Shown: in pieces, positions 26,488-34,455 of the stretch
How positions within the stretch are numbered: position 1 is the stretch's first letter
Layout of the letters: each line of letters starts with the position of its first letter
From: Dyadobacter sp. Leaf189
Lineage (GTDB): Bacteria; Bacteroidota; Bacteroidia; Cytophagales; Spirosomataceae
NCBI RefSeq assembly: GCF_001424405.1
Contig: NZ_LMPS01000006.1
Coordinates: forward strand, 688,293-725,938
Direction: 5' to 3'
Length of the DNA: 37,646 nucleotides
Position numbers and translations under genes: made by a program
The notes under the pieces: generated by a model
Database searches by the model: none
What the model was told of the DNA's origin: nothing
The model's input: the letters and a program-made list of their open reading frames with translations, nothing else

Positions 26488-27900
26488 TTAAGGTGTGATC
26501 TTGGTGAAATACAGTTCCAGTTTCACGCCTGGCTCATCACTTTGCTGATCTCCAAAAATCAACCGATTGAATGAGTTTGTAAATTCAGTATTTTCAGCCG
26601 GGTAAGCAGGGTTGGCCCCCTCATTAAATGGGGAGGTCCGCAGCACAAGTGAGCCGATCTCACCAGTTTCGCTGGTTAACAGTTCAGTCACGTACGAGCT
26701 TATATCCAGGAGATAATACTGCTTGTTGGTAAACAAATCCGTAATGTACGGTGCCTTGACAGGAACAGGCCGTTGATTGGCTGTAGCAAGTGTGTAGAGC
26801 GGTAGTGGAAAGCCTCCGGCCTCACCTGAGGATATGAGATAGAACTCATTATTTCTGTCAACGCGATATGCGTACAGTGTAGGCGGCGCTTTAAACTGGT
26901 CAGTCACCGAAAATCTTTTCGGGGTAATTCTCAGGAATGCCCGGTTTGCCGCTATGTACTGTTGATTTCGCAAGTCACGAACCGTCGGCAAATCAATGCG
27001 CGTCATGATACCCGTGCCAGCTTGTATAAATGCATTGTTACCAGTCTGGGAAGTAGGGTATGAAATTCGTTTAGTAACAGGAAGGTTGGCAATCTGTGTG
27101 CCTGTCCTATCGCTAAGTACCTGATTGTAAATCCCGGAGTTCCGTATCACCACTGAATCTCGCTTTATTCCATCTACCTGTGGCGTATGGAAATACATAT
27201 TGACTGCCGCGCTATCTGACCTGAAACCTACAATCGCTCCTTCATCATTCGCAGCTCCTCTGATCAATAATCCTTTTACCAGATTCATCCATTCCGTGTT
27301 GGAAGGTATCAAATTGGCTTTGGCTTTGGAAAAAATATCATTTCCTAATACATCCGACAGCCTGACTACCAATCTCTTGCTCGTTAATGGGCGGGGTGCA
27401 AGCTTCACTTTACCAAGTGGCACGGCATCGTAAGGAGTGCTGTTTGTACTGAAATAAACGCCTTTGTCAGCGATATCTGATTGCAATTTGTGAATACTCA
27501 GATTCATCGGCTTGGTAGTATCGCCGTATGTATAAGTATCATAATACATGGATAGCACCAGCGAATCATAAACGGCTTCCTGAGCCAGATTCAGCCCGTT
27601 GTTAATTGCAGGACGGAAAAAGCTGGCGGCTTGCAATTTCCCAAAATAAGGATCAGTAAACCGTCCTACCAGCATGCGGCCGGCCGAACCAGTCATCACA
27701 GAATCAGTAATAACAGTAGAAAGCTGCACCCTCGCGGTATCAGTAAAACCAACGGTAAAATCGTCAGGGTCGGGCTGTACCAATGCTCCGATTTCATCAC
27801 CTGTGGGATCGCAGGCAATCATGGAAGCAGACATTCCCAATATAAATAGCAGTGGAGAGGCCTTAAAGAATCCTTTTAAATAACCAGACTTGAATTTCAT
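26488..27900 (-). CDS. DUF4270-family lipoprotein
   Basis: I chose the ATG at 27900, giving 470 residues. The frame is open to an ATG at 27984, but a consensus promoter lies inside that extension, and the shorter form begins with a clean lipoprotein signal (MKFKSGYLKGFFKASPLLFI) and lipobox SMIAC with Cys30. The mature protein starts DPTGDEIGALVQP and contains VGRFTDPYFGKLQAASFF, as in DUF4270 proteins, beta-rich lipoproteins of Bacteroidota with no established function. The ending includes SFNRLIFGDQQSDEPGVKLE, a block I associate with the family. The gene is divergent from the Kelch lipoprotein across 470 nt. Membership is from recall of the family pattern. Confidence 0.85.
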   Translation of the reverse strand: MKFKSGYLKGFFKASPLLFILGMSASMIACDPTGDEIGALVQPDPDDFTVGFTDTARVQLSTVITDSVMTGSAGRMLVGRFTDPYFGKLQAASFFRPAINNGLNLAQEAVYDSLVLSMYYDTYTYGDTTKPMNLSIHKLQSDIADKGVYFSTNSTPYDAVPLGKVKLAPRPLTSKRLVVRLSDVLGNDIFSKAKANLIPSNTEWMNLVKGLLIRGAANDEGAIVGFRSDSAAVNMYFHTPQVDGIKRDSVVIRNSGIYNQVLSDRTGTQIANLPVTKRISYPTSQTGNNAFIQAGTGIMTRIDLPTVRDLRNQQYIAANRAFLRITPKRFSVTDQFKAPPTLYAYRVDRNNEFYLISSGEAGGFPLPLYTLATANQRPVPVKAPYITDLFTNKQYYLLDISSYVTELLTSETGEIGSLVLRTSPFNEGANPAYPAENTEFTNSFNRLIFGDQQSDEPGVKLELYFTKITP

Positions 27901-27923
27901 TGAGAGCAAGACAGTAAAAAATG

Positions 27924-27953
27924 CAAAACTACCATATGTAAGCTTATTTACAA
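27924..27953 (-). promoter_or_regulatory. Consensus promoter of the DUF4270 gene
   Basis: On the minus strand TTG (27953-27951), 19 nt, then TAGTTTTG (27931-27924) fits the Bacteroidota -33/-7 pattern exactly. It would start transcription just before the ATG at 27900 and rules against the longer frame from 27984. Confidence 0.65.
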
Positions 27954-27986
27954 TATGCGTGTGACAATTAGCAGCCGTTATCAAAA

Positions 27987-28133
27987 GTGACCGTGACTTG
28001 CAACAAACAAGCGGAGCAGTACGTATTGCTTTTCGAAGGGCTTTTTGATCTATACGCCAAGGCCGGCAAAAAAGTGGCAGACCTAATTACAAACGCGATT
28101 TCAGTTAAAGCTATTTCAACTAAATGCGCATAA
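27987..28133 (+). CDS. Possible 48-codon small ORF in the divergent intergenic region
   Basis: GTG at 27987 opens a frame of 48 codons ending at TAA 28131-28133. The product contains NKQAEQYVLLFEGLFDLYAK and AGKKVADLITNAISV, which looks helical and protein-like rather than random. There is no ATG and no recognised homologue. It may be a gene scrap or chance. Confidence 0.2.
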   Translation: MTVTCNKQAEQYVLLFEGLFDLYAKAGKKVADLITNAISVKAISTKCA

Positions 28134-28370
28134 AAGTTGTCACAAGAAAGCCGCAGAACGAGGCTGGCAACATTCCTGAACGTATCTGCGTTAAAAGTAA
28201 CTGACCGGTAAAGTTTTGGACAAAAAAGACCCTATTATTTTTACTTAGCAGGTTGAAGATATTATGTTTGCAAAAAATTTGTGTAAAAACACCTTTATCC
28301 GCGCAGGCACTCAGCCCTGAAAGATTTTATCAGTATTCATTTGTAACAATTCGTCAAACTATATTTTTTC
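28134..28370. other. Upstream region of the Kelch gene
   Basis: Apart from the promoter-like box at 28263-28270 nothing is recognised. The sequence is A/T-rich close to the gene. Confidence 0.4.
28263..28270 (+). promoter_or_regulatory. Putative -7 box of the Kelch-DUF4907 operon
   Basis: TATGTTTG matches TAnnTTTG exactly. No clear TTTG lies at the expected upstream distance; a T-run at 28238-28242 is the nearest. It would leave a leader of about 95 nt. Confidence 0.4.
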
Positions 28371-29411
28371 ATGTTTAATACTTTAAAAAAGACTTCGTTA
28401 GCCATTCTAGTTGCTTCACTTGCATTTGCTCAGATCAGCTGTAAGGATGATGATCCGGAGGCAGATTTACAGGGAAACTGGTTCCGTAAAGACCTTCCCA
28501 GCTTCGGTGGCTCGGCGAGGACCAGGTCTGTAAGTTTCGTGATTGGTGATGTTGGTTACGTGGGAACAGGCTACACGAATGAGACAGTTGCGAGGGTTAA
28601 GGATTTTTGGGCGTTCGATGCTTCTGATAAAATTTGGTCGCAGGTAGCTCCCTTTCCAGGAACAGGCCGCAATGATGCAACTGCATTCGTGATTGACGGA
28701 AAAGCATATGTTGGTACAGGTTATGATAATGTAACAACAATTGACAACGGTTATAAAAAAGATTTCTACCAATTCGATCCTGCTACAAACAAGTGGAAAG
28801 GAATTGCTGACTTCCCCGGAACGCGCCAGTATGCGACATCTTTCGTAGTCAATAATAAAGGCTATGTTGGGTTGGGTTACAATGGAAGCAACTACTACCA
28901 GGATTTTTACGAATACAATCCAACCACAGACAAATGGACTGAAATGGCGACTTTCATCGGCGGTAAACGCGCAGGTGCATTCGCATTCACAATTGGCGGA
29001 AAAGGTTACGTAGGCTGCGGAAGAAGCAATTCTTCGGTTGCAACAAACGACATTTACAGCTTTGACCCTGCTGCTGGCAGCGGAAAAGGCGGATGGACAC
29101 GCGTTGATTTCCCGAATGATGACGTGAAAGAGAACTTCGAACCGAGATTCAATGCGATTGCACTTGCGCTTGGAGACAAGGCTTACATTATCGGTGGAGA
29201 TGGCAAATCAGATGTTTGGGAATTCACTCCGGGATCTAACAGCTGGGTTGAGAGAGCAAAGTTTGAAGGCCAGGGAAGAGGTTATGCCGCAGGTTTTTCA
29301 ATTGGTAATCTGATTTACTTCGGAACAGGAAGTTCATCTGGTACAGGAGGAGGAGATGATTTCTGGGCATTTGATCCTACTGCCGCTAAAAATGATGACG
29401 ATAACCAGTGA
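28371..29411 (+). CDS. Kelch-repeat lipoprotein
   Basis: This 346-residue protein has a lipoprotein signal with lipobox AQISC (Cys24) and the mature start KDDDPEAD. Six Kelch-like blades of about 50 residues follow, each with a glycine-rich strand such as GKAYVGTGYDN, NKGYVGLGYNG, GKGYVGCGRSN, DKAYIIGGDGK or NLIYFGTGSSS, and an aromatic DFYxFDPATNKW-type turn. A six-bladed propeller displayed on the membrane surface is the likely fold, usually a binding scaffold or, in the NanM type, a sugar mutarotase. Specific activity cannot be told. Its stop codon overlaps the start of the DUF4907 gene, so the two are translationally coupled. Confidence 0.9.
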   Translation: MFNTLKKTSLAILVASLAFAQISCKDDDPEADLQGNWFRKDLPSFGGSARTRSVSFVIGDVGYVGTGYTNETVARVKDFWAFDASDKIWSQVAPFPGTGRNDATAFVIDGKAYVGTGYDNVTTIDNGYKKDFYQFDPATNKWKGIADFPGTRQYATSFVVNNKGYVGLGYNGSNYYQDFYEYNPTTDKWTEMATFIGGKRAGAFAFTIGGKGYVGCGRSNSSVATNDIYSFDPAAGSGKGGWTRVDFPNDDVKENFEPRFNAIALALGDKAYIIGGDGKSDVWEFTPGSNSWVERAKFEGQGRGYAAGFSIGNLIYFGTGSSSGTGGGDDFWAFDPTAAKNDDDNQ

Positions 29412-29755
29412 TCAGGAAGAAAACTAGTATCGTTACAATAATTTGTTTGCTGGCCTTCGCTGTTGCAGCTTACCTGCTTTTCTCAAAAAAAGGCAGCAGC
29501 TTCACCGGCGAAGGCCGGTCTTCTTTCAGGGTCGAAACCTTTCAGAAAGAGACCGGCTGGGCTTACCGGATTTATCAGGATACAATTCCTGTGATCGAGC
29601 AGGCAACAATCCCGGGAGTTCCGGGTAACAATGGATTTCGCTCCGAAGAGCTTGCAAAAAAAACGGGTACCCTGGTCACTCAAAAGCTTGATCAGGGCAT
29701 TTTCCCTCCTACCATTTCACTTAAAGAGCTGGACAGCCTGGGCGTAAAGTACTAA
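29408..29755 (+). CDS. DUF4907-family membrane-anchored protein
   Basis: The 115-residue product starts with GTG at 29408, overlapping the TGA of the Kelch gene (GTGA); no later in-frame ATG or GTG precedes the membrane segment. It has one N-terminal hydrophobic helix (IVTIICLLAFAVAAYLLF) and a small soluble part with the pattern GWAYRIYQDTIPVIEQATIP, GNNGFRSEELAKKTGTLV and FPPTISLKELDSLGV. I associate this with DUF4907, a family of unknown function that I recall as occurring beside Kelch proteins in Bacteroidota. It may be a periplasmic partner of the Kelch lipoprotein. Family assignment is from memory. Confidence 0.8.
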   Translation: MIRKKTSIVTIICLLAFAVAAYLLFSKKGSSFTGEGRSSFRVETFQKETGWAYRIYQDTIPVIEQATIPGVPGNNGFRSEELAKKTGTLVTQKLDQGIFPPTISLKELDSLGVKY

Positions 29756-29767
29756 TGCTACGCCCAG
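29738..29767. terminator. Hairpin between convergent DUF4907 and glycosyltransferase genes
   Basis: CTGGGCGTA (29738-29746) and TACGCCCAG (29759-29767) are a perfect 9-bp stem with a 12-nt loop, overlapping the DUF4907 stop and followed by TTTC on the plus strand. It is a likely shared terminator, but the T-run is short. Confidence 0.5.
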
Positions 29768-29769
29768 TT

Positions 29770-30936
29770 TCAGACAGTCTTCTGCACCGGAAGTTTCGAA
29801 CTGTAAAGCTCGATGATCTCCGTTGATTTTGCACTTTCGATAATCAACTCTTTCATTTGCTTGAATGTATTGTCCCAGGAATTGTCTTCCAGCAGACCAT
29901 CCACGAATTTGAGCCAGTCTGCTCCTGGAAGCTGGGCAACATGCCCGTCAATAACCTGTACAAACTCCCCTGCATTTCTGGCAATGGACACTGCACCATT
30001 TACTCCATATCCTGAGATCACATCGCGTATAGCAGTTGAAACTACCGGCTTGCCTGCGGTCAGGTACTCAGGTGTTTTTGTCGGACTTATAAAAACGGTC
30101 GATTCATTCAGCAGAAAAGGGATCAAGGCTACATCCCAGCCAGCCAGGTATTTGGGCAGCATTTCGTAGCTCTTTGATCCGAGGTAATGGATATTGGGAT
30201 TTCTCGGCAACATGGCAGGATCTATTTTAACGACCGGACCAATCAATACAATCTGCCATTCAGGGCGCATTGTGGCAATCTGGGCAATCAGGTCTGTGTC
30301 AAATCTTTCATCGATCACCCCATAGAAGCCCAGTTTGAATCCTTCGATAGAAGCCTGATCCGCAGGGTACTCACATTCCTCTCGTGCTTGCAGAAAATGT
30401 TGCTTGTCAATGCTGCTTGGGAATGGATGAATGTTGTCGTGTTGATGCTGCTTGGCTTCGTACAGCGACTGCCCTCCTGTGAATACCACAGAAGCTGAAT
30501 CGAACAGGTCTTTTTCAAGCTGCCGCAACTCCGCCGGTGCAAATTTGAATGCAGACAGCTCATCCATACAATCGTAAACAATGCAGGCGGGATCGAAGTC
30601 GGCTGAAAATTTCAGCGCCATGGGCGTGTAATACCAGAAAATACAATCTGACATATCTACATCCGCCAGCATGGATACCAGCAGCTTATGGATGTTGAAA
30701 TTGATTTGCTCGGCGCTCAGACCGTGCGGTAAGTGGGGTACACAAACCCAAAGATGGTCCAACCTCCTGCTGACTACCATCGCGGGAACAACATCTTTTT
30801 CAAAAATCGGCTCTTCTACATAATATACTTCAGATTCAGTGGCGAACCTGCTCATGAGGTGTTGGGGGCGTTGATAAACAAAATCCCAGCGTAAATGGGA
30901 AAAACAAACCAGGTTACTCGGTAATTGGATCTGCAT
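29770..30936 (-). CDS. Glycosyltransferase of GT-B fold (family-1/4-like)
   Basis: This 388-residue cytoplasmic protein starts at ATG 30936 with LVCFSHLRWDFVYQRPQHLM, an N-terminal signature shared by a group of Bacteroidota and proteobacterial glycosyltransferases. The C-terminal nucleotide-sugar domain shows KLGFYGVIDERFDTDLI (about 201-217), GPVVKIDP, a YLGSKSYEMLPKYLAGWDVA block and the donor-site motif SPTKTPEYLTAGKPVVST (284-301), with Glu290 as the likely ribose-binding acid. It would transfer a sugar from a nucleotide donor to an unknown acceptor in surface glycan or lipid synthesis. The gene stands alone with gene-free flanks; no promoter box was found. Confidence 0.9.
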   Translation of the reverse strand: MQIQLPSNLVCFSHLRWDFVYQRPQHLMSRFATESEVYYVEEPIFEKDVVPAMVVSRRLDHLWVCVPHLPHGLSAEQINFNIHKLLVSMLADVDMSDCIFWYYTPMALKFSADFDPACIVYDCMDELSAFKFAPAELRQLEKDLFDSASVVFTGGQSLYEAKQHQHDNIHPFPSSIDKQHFLQAREECEYPADQASIEGFKLGFYGVIDERFDTDLIAQIATMRPEWQIVLIGPVVKIDPAMLPRNPNIHYLGSKSYEMLPKYLAGWDVALIPFLLNESTVFISPTKTPEYLTAGKPVVSTAIRDVISGYGVNGAVSIARNAGEFVQVIDGHVAQLPGADWLKFVDGLLEDNSWDNTFKQMKELIIESAKSTEIIELYSSKLPVQKTV

Positions 30937-31314
30937 AACTCTTCAGGATTTAAATAGCTTAAGAAAATAGTTGGTATGTGCCGGAAAAAGGCACTTTGCC
31001 AGAAATGCGTGGCAGAGCGTGTAAGGTGACTGGGTATATATCAATATAGTACCCTAATCGTTGTTGGTTTGTTTTTCCATATTCCCATGATTTAAGTTGA
31101 TGAATGCACGCGACCATAGCAAATACTGTACCGGGTATCAGGTGCCGAGGCTTTTTTGAAGGAAAATGAGGCGAATGTGGCTGTGGGGCACTAAACACGT
31201 TGCATAGCACCTACATTGCCTTAACTAAATGGCGGGTTGTGAGAAGAAGAATGGGCAATGTAGCTCCCCTAAATGCGGGCCGCTTTTGAATCCGGGAAGC
31301 GTAACGGTTGGAAA
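30937..31314. other. 378-nt intergenic region without a convincing gene
   Basis: An 83-codon minus-strand frame at 30959-31210 has no recognisable features. The stretch holds a perfect 10-bp inverted repeat, CTACATTGCC (31211-31220) and GGCAATGTAG (31254-31263), around a 33-nt spacer. A weak hairpin (CGCTT/AAGCG near 31281-31301) lies after the stop of the phosphatase-family gene. Confidence 0.5.
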
Positions 31315-32406
31315 TTATCGGTCGGTGAACCTGTAAGTGCCTGAAATAGGATAATGGTCTGAATACTTGATGTTCCTATGTGTGGTAAAATTGAGGAGAT
31401 CCAGCCTCCCAGCGTCATAAAACTGGTGATCGATCCGGATGAAGTATGGAATGTGATTGAAAGTGAAGCCAAAACCACTCCCCTTTTCTTCAAATGCATT
31501 TGCAAGATCTTTGCGCAATTTTCCATATACATATCCATATGGAATCTCATTGAAATCGCCGCAAATTACTACGGGATAGGGTGAATCGTGCGCCCAGGAC
31601 TGTAAAGCTACCAACTCTTCCGAACGCTTTTTGAACCCATCTTTCATTTTCCCGACAGTAAACTTGCCTTCTTTCATCATCCCTTCCATCTTCTTTTGAT
31701 GTGCCAGCCTGCTGAGGTTCAAAGTCATTGAATACAAATGGAGCGCAATTATCCGCACTGTGTCCTGACCTACCTTGATATCAGCCTGTATCATTCCATT
31801 TTGCGCCTGAAAAATAGTATCACGCTGACTTACGATGGGATATTTTGAAAATAGTGCGAGACCTAAATACTGGCTTTTGTCCCGCTTCCTGGTTTTTTCA
31901 AACTTAATGGAGTGGCGGTATCCTTGCTTCCTGAAATACTCAGTGGTGCGGAACAGCTTGACATCTTCATCGTAGAATTCAGGTATGCACAGGATATCCG
32001 CATTGGTGGAAGCGATCCATTCCTTCATGCTTGCGATTTGTTCCTTCGTTTCCGGATTACGCCGATCCCCGTTGAGCATGAATGTGTGCGCATTGTAGCC
32101 GAGGACCTTGAAGGTTTTTTGCCTGGTAACTTCTGCAGTGTCCTCACTACCAAATGCAAAAGTGCGCGGCAGGAAAATACAGCCGACTGCAACAGCGGCA
32201 ATTGGCAGGAGCGCCTTCTTTCTATCCATCAAAAACCAGACGGGCACAGAAACGATGTGCACGATCATCAAGACCGGAAAGGACATCATCATAAAGCCGG
32301 CAAGCCAACCATCAAAAGGAGTCCACAAAATCAATCCATAAACAAGGAAGGTGTAGAAGACAAAACACTTATATAGAAACCACAAAAACTTTGACAACCC
32401 TCTCAT
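31315..32406 (-). CDS. Membrane-anchored endonuclease/exonuclease/phosphatase-family protein
   Basis: The product is 363 residues. Three hydrophobic helices (about 12-30, 36-59 and 66-82) anchor it, and an EEP domain follows. Its motifs are in order: VLGYNAHTF with Asn105, ILCIPEF with metal-binding Glu143, GDFNEIP (283-289), RIDHQFY and SDHYPI (349-354) with the catalytic Asp-His pair. In Bacteroidota this architecture (short membrane part plus EEP) is common, and the substrate (phosphodiester, lipid head group or nucleic acid) is not established. The catalytic domain probably faces the periplasm. A TATTTTTG box lies upstream. Confidence 0.9.
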   Translation of the reverse strand: MRGLSKFLWFLYKCFVFYTFLVYGLILWTPFDGWLAGFMMMSFPVLMIVHIVSVPVWFLMDRKKALLPIAAVAVGCIFLPRTFAFGSEDTAEVTRQKTFKVLGYNAHTFMLNGDRRNPETKEQIASMKEWIASTNADILCIPEFYDEDVKLFRTTEYFRKQGYRHSIKFEKTRKRDKSQYLGLALFSKYPIVSQRDTIFQAQNGMIQADIKVGQDTVRIIALHLYSMTLNLSRLAHQKKMEGMMKEGKFTVGKMKDGFKKRSEELVALQSWAHDSPYPVVICGDFNEIPYGYVYGKLRKDLANAFEEKGSGFGFTFNHIPYFIRIDHQFYDAGRLDLLNFTTHRNIKYSDHYPISGTYRFTDR

Positions 32407-32424
32407 TACAAAATCGAATTTTCA

Positions 32425-32432
32425 CAAAAATA
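32425..32432 (-). promoter_or_regulatory. Putative -7 box of the EEP-family gene
   Basis: TATTTTTG on the minus strand fits TAnnTTTG and lies 18 nt before the ATG. The nearest TTG is only 12 nt upstream, which is too close, so support is partial. Confidence 0.35.
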
Positions 32433-32467
32433 GGCACTGTATATCAATTTTGAAGAGTTGCTGTCAG

Positions 32468-32498
32468 TTGTAGTTGTGATAAAATAGTTATATATTTG
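32468..32498 (+). promoter_or_regulatory. Consensus promoter of rimP-nusA-infB
   Basis: TTG (32468-32470), 20 nt, then TATATTTG (32491-32498), followed by CA, is a textbook Bacteroidota promoter. It gives a leader of about 65-70 nt before rimP. Confidence 0.7.
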
Positions 32499-32528
32499 CA
32501 TCCAATTCTATTTTGATCGATTGATTGA

Positions 32529-32551
32529 GGGGGACATTAATCCCCTTTTTT
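32529..32551 (+). terminator. Terminator-like leader hairpin (possible attenuator) before rimP
   Basis: GGGGG (32529-32533) pairs with TCCCC (32541-32545; four G-C and one G-U pair) around a 7-nt loop. Six T follow directly (32546-32551). It lies between the promoter and the rimP start, where termination would down-regulate the whole operon, including nusA, whose product acts at such hairpins. The stem is short, so read-through should be substantial. Confidence 0.5.
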
Positions 32552-32570
32552 ATTTGCATTAAGGTCTTTC

Positions 32571-33053
32571 ATGACAATAAAGGAACATTTAGAAGTCTTA
32601 CTGGCTCCTCTGCTGGAAAAAGGTGATTGTTATTTGGTTGACATCATCAACAAACCTTCCAAGCTTAGCCAAAAAATAACGATACTTGTTGACAGTGACC
32701 AGGGCATTACTATCCAGCAATGCACCTCTATCAGCCGTCAGCTGGCCAAGCAGCTAGAAGAGCTGGATCTCATTACTGAGGCCTACACACTCGAAGTTTC
32801 TTCACCTGGCCTGGATCATCCATTGATCCTGCCTCGTCAATACACCAAAAATATTGGCAGAAACCTGAAAGTCACTTTGAAAACAGGTGAGGCAATAACC
32901 GGTAAGCTAAATGAGGTAAACGAGCAGGACATCACAATTGAGCTGCCGCTGCCGAAGAAAAAGTCAAAGGTTCCTGTTGAACCCGGCGAGCTGGTCCGGA
33001 ACATCGCCCTGAGCGACATTTCGAAGGCACTGGTTGAAATTTCATTTAAATAG
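32571..33053 (+). CDS. rimP: Ribosome maturation factor RimP
   Basis: The 160-residue protein has the usual RimP length and two domains: an N-terminal part with LVDIINKPSKLSQKITILVD, ITIQQCTSISRQLAKQLEEL and the highly conserved LEVSSPGLDHPL, and a C-terminal SH3-like part (GRNLKVTLKTGEAITGKLNE, then ITIELPLPKKKSK). RimP binds the 30S subunit and is needed for its maturation. The position directly before nusA and infB is the conserved bacterial order. The start is ATG 32571, 20 nt after the leader U-tract. Confidence 0.96.
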   Translation: MTIKEHLEVLLAPLLEKGDCYLVDIINKPSKLSQKITILVDSDQGITIQQCTSISRQLAKQLEELDLITEAYTLEVSSPGLDHPLILPRQYTKNIGRNLKVTLKTGEAITGKLNEVNEQDITIELPLPKKKSKVPVEPGELVRNIALSDISKALVEISFK

Positions 33054-33140
33054 ATTTACAGGCCCGAATGCCGGAGCTGGCTTGTAATCAATGACATAAT
33101 ATGTATAACTTAGTATCAGCAAATATTCTTTAAATAAGCA

Positions 33141-34382
33141 ATGGATAGCGGAATATTAATTGAATCATTCGCGGAGTTTGCAAACTCTAAAAACATCGAT
33201 CGCCCGACGATGATCAGTGTTTTAGAAGAGGTTTTTCGTACGATGATTCGTAAAAAATATGGTACAGACGATAATTTCGATGTGATTATCAACCCGGAAA
33301 GCGGTGACCTTGAAATGTGGCGTACCCGCGAAATCGTTGACGATAATTCGGAGGATATCTGGGATTACAATAAAATACCACTTGCAGAAGCACGCAGGAT
33401 TCAGAGTGACTTTGAAGTGGGAGAAGAAGTTGCAGAAGAAGTAAAGCTGGTAGAATTCGGCCGCAGGCTCGTTCAAACTGCCCGTCAGACTTTGATCCAA
33501 AAGATCAAGGACATGGAAAAAGAAATCATGTTCGAGAAATATAAGGATCAGGTTGGTGAAATGATTACCGGGGAAGTGTATCAGACGCTACGCCACGAGG
33601 TAATTATCATGGACTCGGAAGGAAATGAGCTTTCCCTGCCCCGCAATGAGCAGATTTCGAAAGACCGGTTCCGTAAAGGAGAGTCTGTCAAAGCAGTAAT
33701 ACACAAGGTAGAGATGAACAACGGTTCTCCTAAAATTACCTTGTCAAGAACGTCACCAGTGTTCCTGGAAAGGCTTTTTGAAGTAGAAATACCTGAAATC
33801 TATGATGGTATCATTTCCGTAAGAAGAGTAGTTCGTGAACCAGGTGAGCGCGCGAAAGTAGCGGTAGAATCTTATGATGACAGAATCGATCCGGTTGGTG
33901 CCTGCGTAGGTATGAAAGGATCGAGGATCCATTCGATTGTACGTGAACTTGGAAACGAGAACATAGATGTAATCAACTATACTGACAACCTGGAATTGTT
34001 GATCAGCAGAGCATTAAGTCCCGCGAAAGTGAGCTCTATGCAGATTGACAGGGATGCAAAACGCGTTTCGGTGTTCCTGAAACCTGACCAGGTTTCGCTT
34101 GCGATCGGTAAAGGCGGTCAGAACATTAAGCTGGCAGGTAAGCTGGTTGGAATGGAAATTGACGTGTTCCGGGATGTTGAAGAACAAAATGATGAAGACG
34201 TTGACCTGACTGAATTCTCTGATGAGATCGATGAATGGATCATCAGCGAGCTGCACAAGATCGGTTTGGATACAGCGAAAAGCGTACTTGCCCTGAGCAG
34301 AGAAGAACTTGTAAGAAGAACTGATCTCGAAGAAGCTACGGTGGAAGAAGTACTGGAAATCCTTCGTAAAGAATTTGAATAA
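33141..34382 (+). CDS. nusA: Transcription termination/antitermination factor NusA
   Basis: The product is 413 residues. The N-terminal RNA-polymerase-binding domain (about 1-130) includes DFEVGEEVAEEVKLVEFGRR. An S1 domain follows (about 135-200, GEMITGEVYQTLRHEVIIM), then two KH domains with GMKGSRIHSIV and IGKGGQNIKLAG. A short acidic C-terminal helix-hairpin-helix-like section contains LDTAKSVLALSREELVRRTD. NusA binds RNA polymerase and modulates pausing, termination and antitermination. It follows rimP by 87 nt. The length is normal for Bacteroidota, which lack the two long AR repeats of E. coli. Confidence 0.97.
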   Translation: MDSGILIESFAEFANSKNIDRPTMISVLEEVFRTMIRKKYGTDDNFDVIINPESGDLEMWRTREIVDDNSEDIWDYNKIPLAEARRIQSDFEVGEEVAEEVKLVEFGRRLVQTARQTLIQKIKDMEKEIMFEKYKDQVGEMITGEVYQTLRHEVIIMDSEGNELSLPRNEQISKDRFRKGESVKAVIHKVEMNNGSPKITLSRTSPVFLERLFEVEIPEIYDGIISVRRVVREPGERAKVAVESYDDRIDPVGACVGMKGSRIHSIVRELGNENIDVINYTDNLELLISRALSPAKVSSMQIDRDAKRVSVFLKPDQVSLAIGKGGQNIKLAGKLVGMEIDVFRDVEEQNDEDVDLTEFSDEIDEWIISELHKIGLDTAKSVLALSREELVRRTDLEEATVEEVLEILRKEFE

Positions 34383-34390
34383 TAAAAATT

Positions 34391-34421
34391 GGCGGCATCA
34401 ATCGCTGTGATTGAAACTGCC
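34391..34421 (+). other. Hairpin in the nusA-infB spacer
   Basis: GGCGG (34391-34395) pairs with CTGCC (34417-34421) and CAATC (34399-34403) with GATTG (34409-34413), with a small internal loop. A T-run follows at 34434-34440, 12 nt after the stem, too far for a classical terminator. It may affect mRNA processing or the nusA/infB expression ratio. Confidence 0.35.
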
Positions 34422-34455
34422 ACAATGCAAAACTTTTTTTCTATTAATTGCTAAT

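Noticed and set aside
27901..27984. Longer start for the DUF4270 gene
   Set aside because: The extension contains a consensus promoter and breaks the normal lipoprotein signal; ATG 27900 fits better.
30959..31210. 83-codon minus-strand frame
   Set aside because: No signal peptide, domain or compositional support; it ends close to the glycosyltransferase start where upstream signals are expected.
34411..34455. TTG start for infB 15 codons upstream
   Set aside because: IF-2 proteins begin with the sequence found at 34456; the extension overlaps the spacer hairpin and is not family-like.
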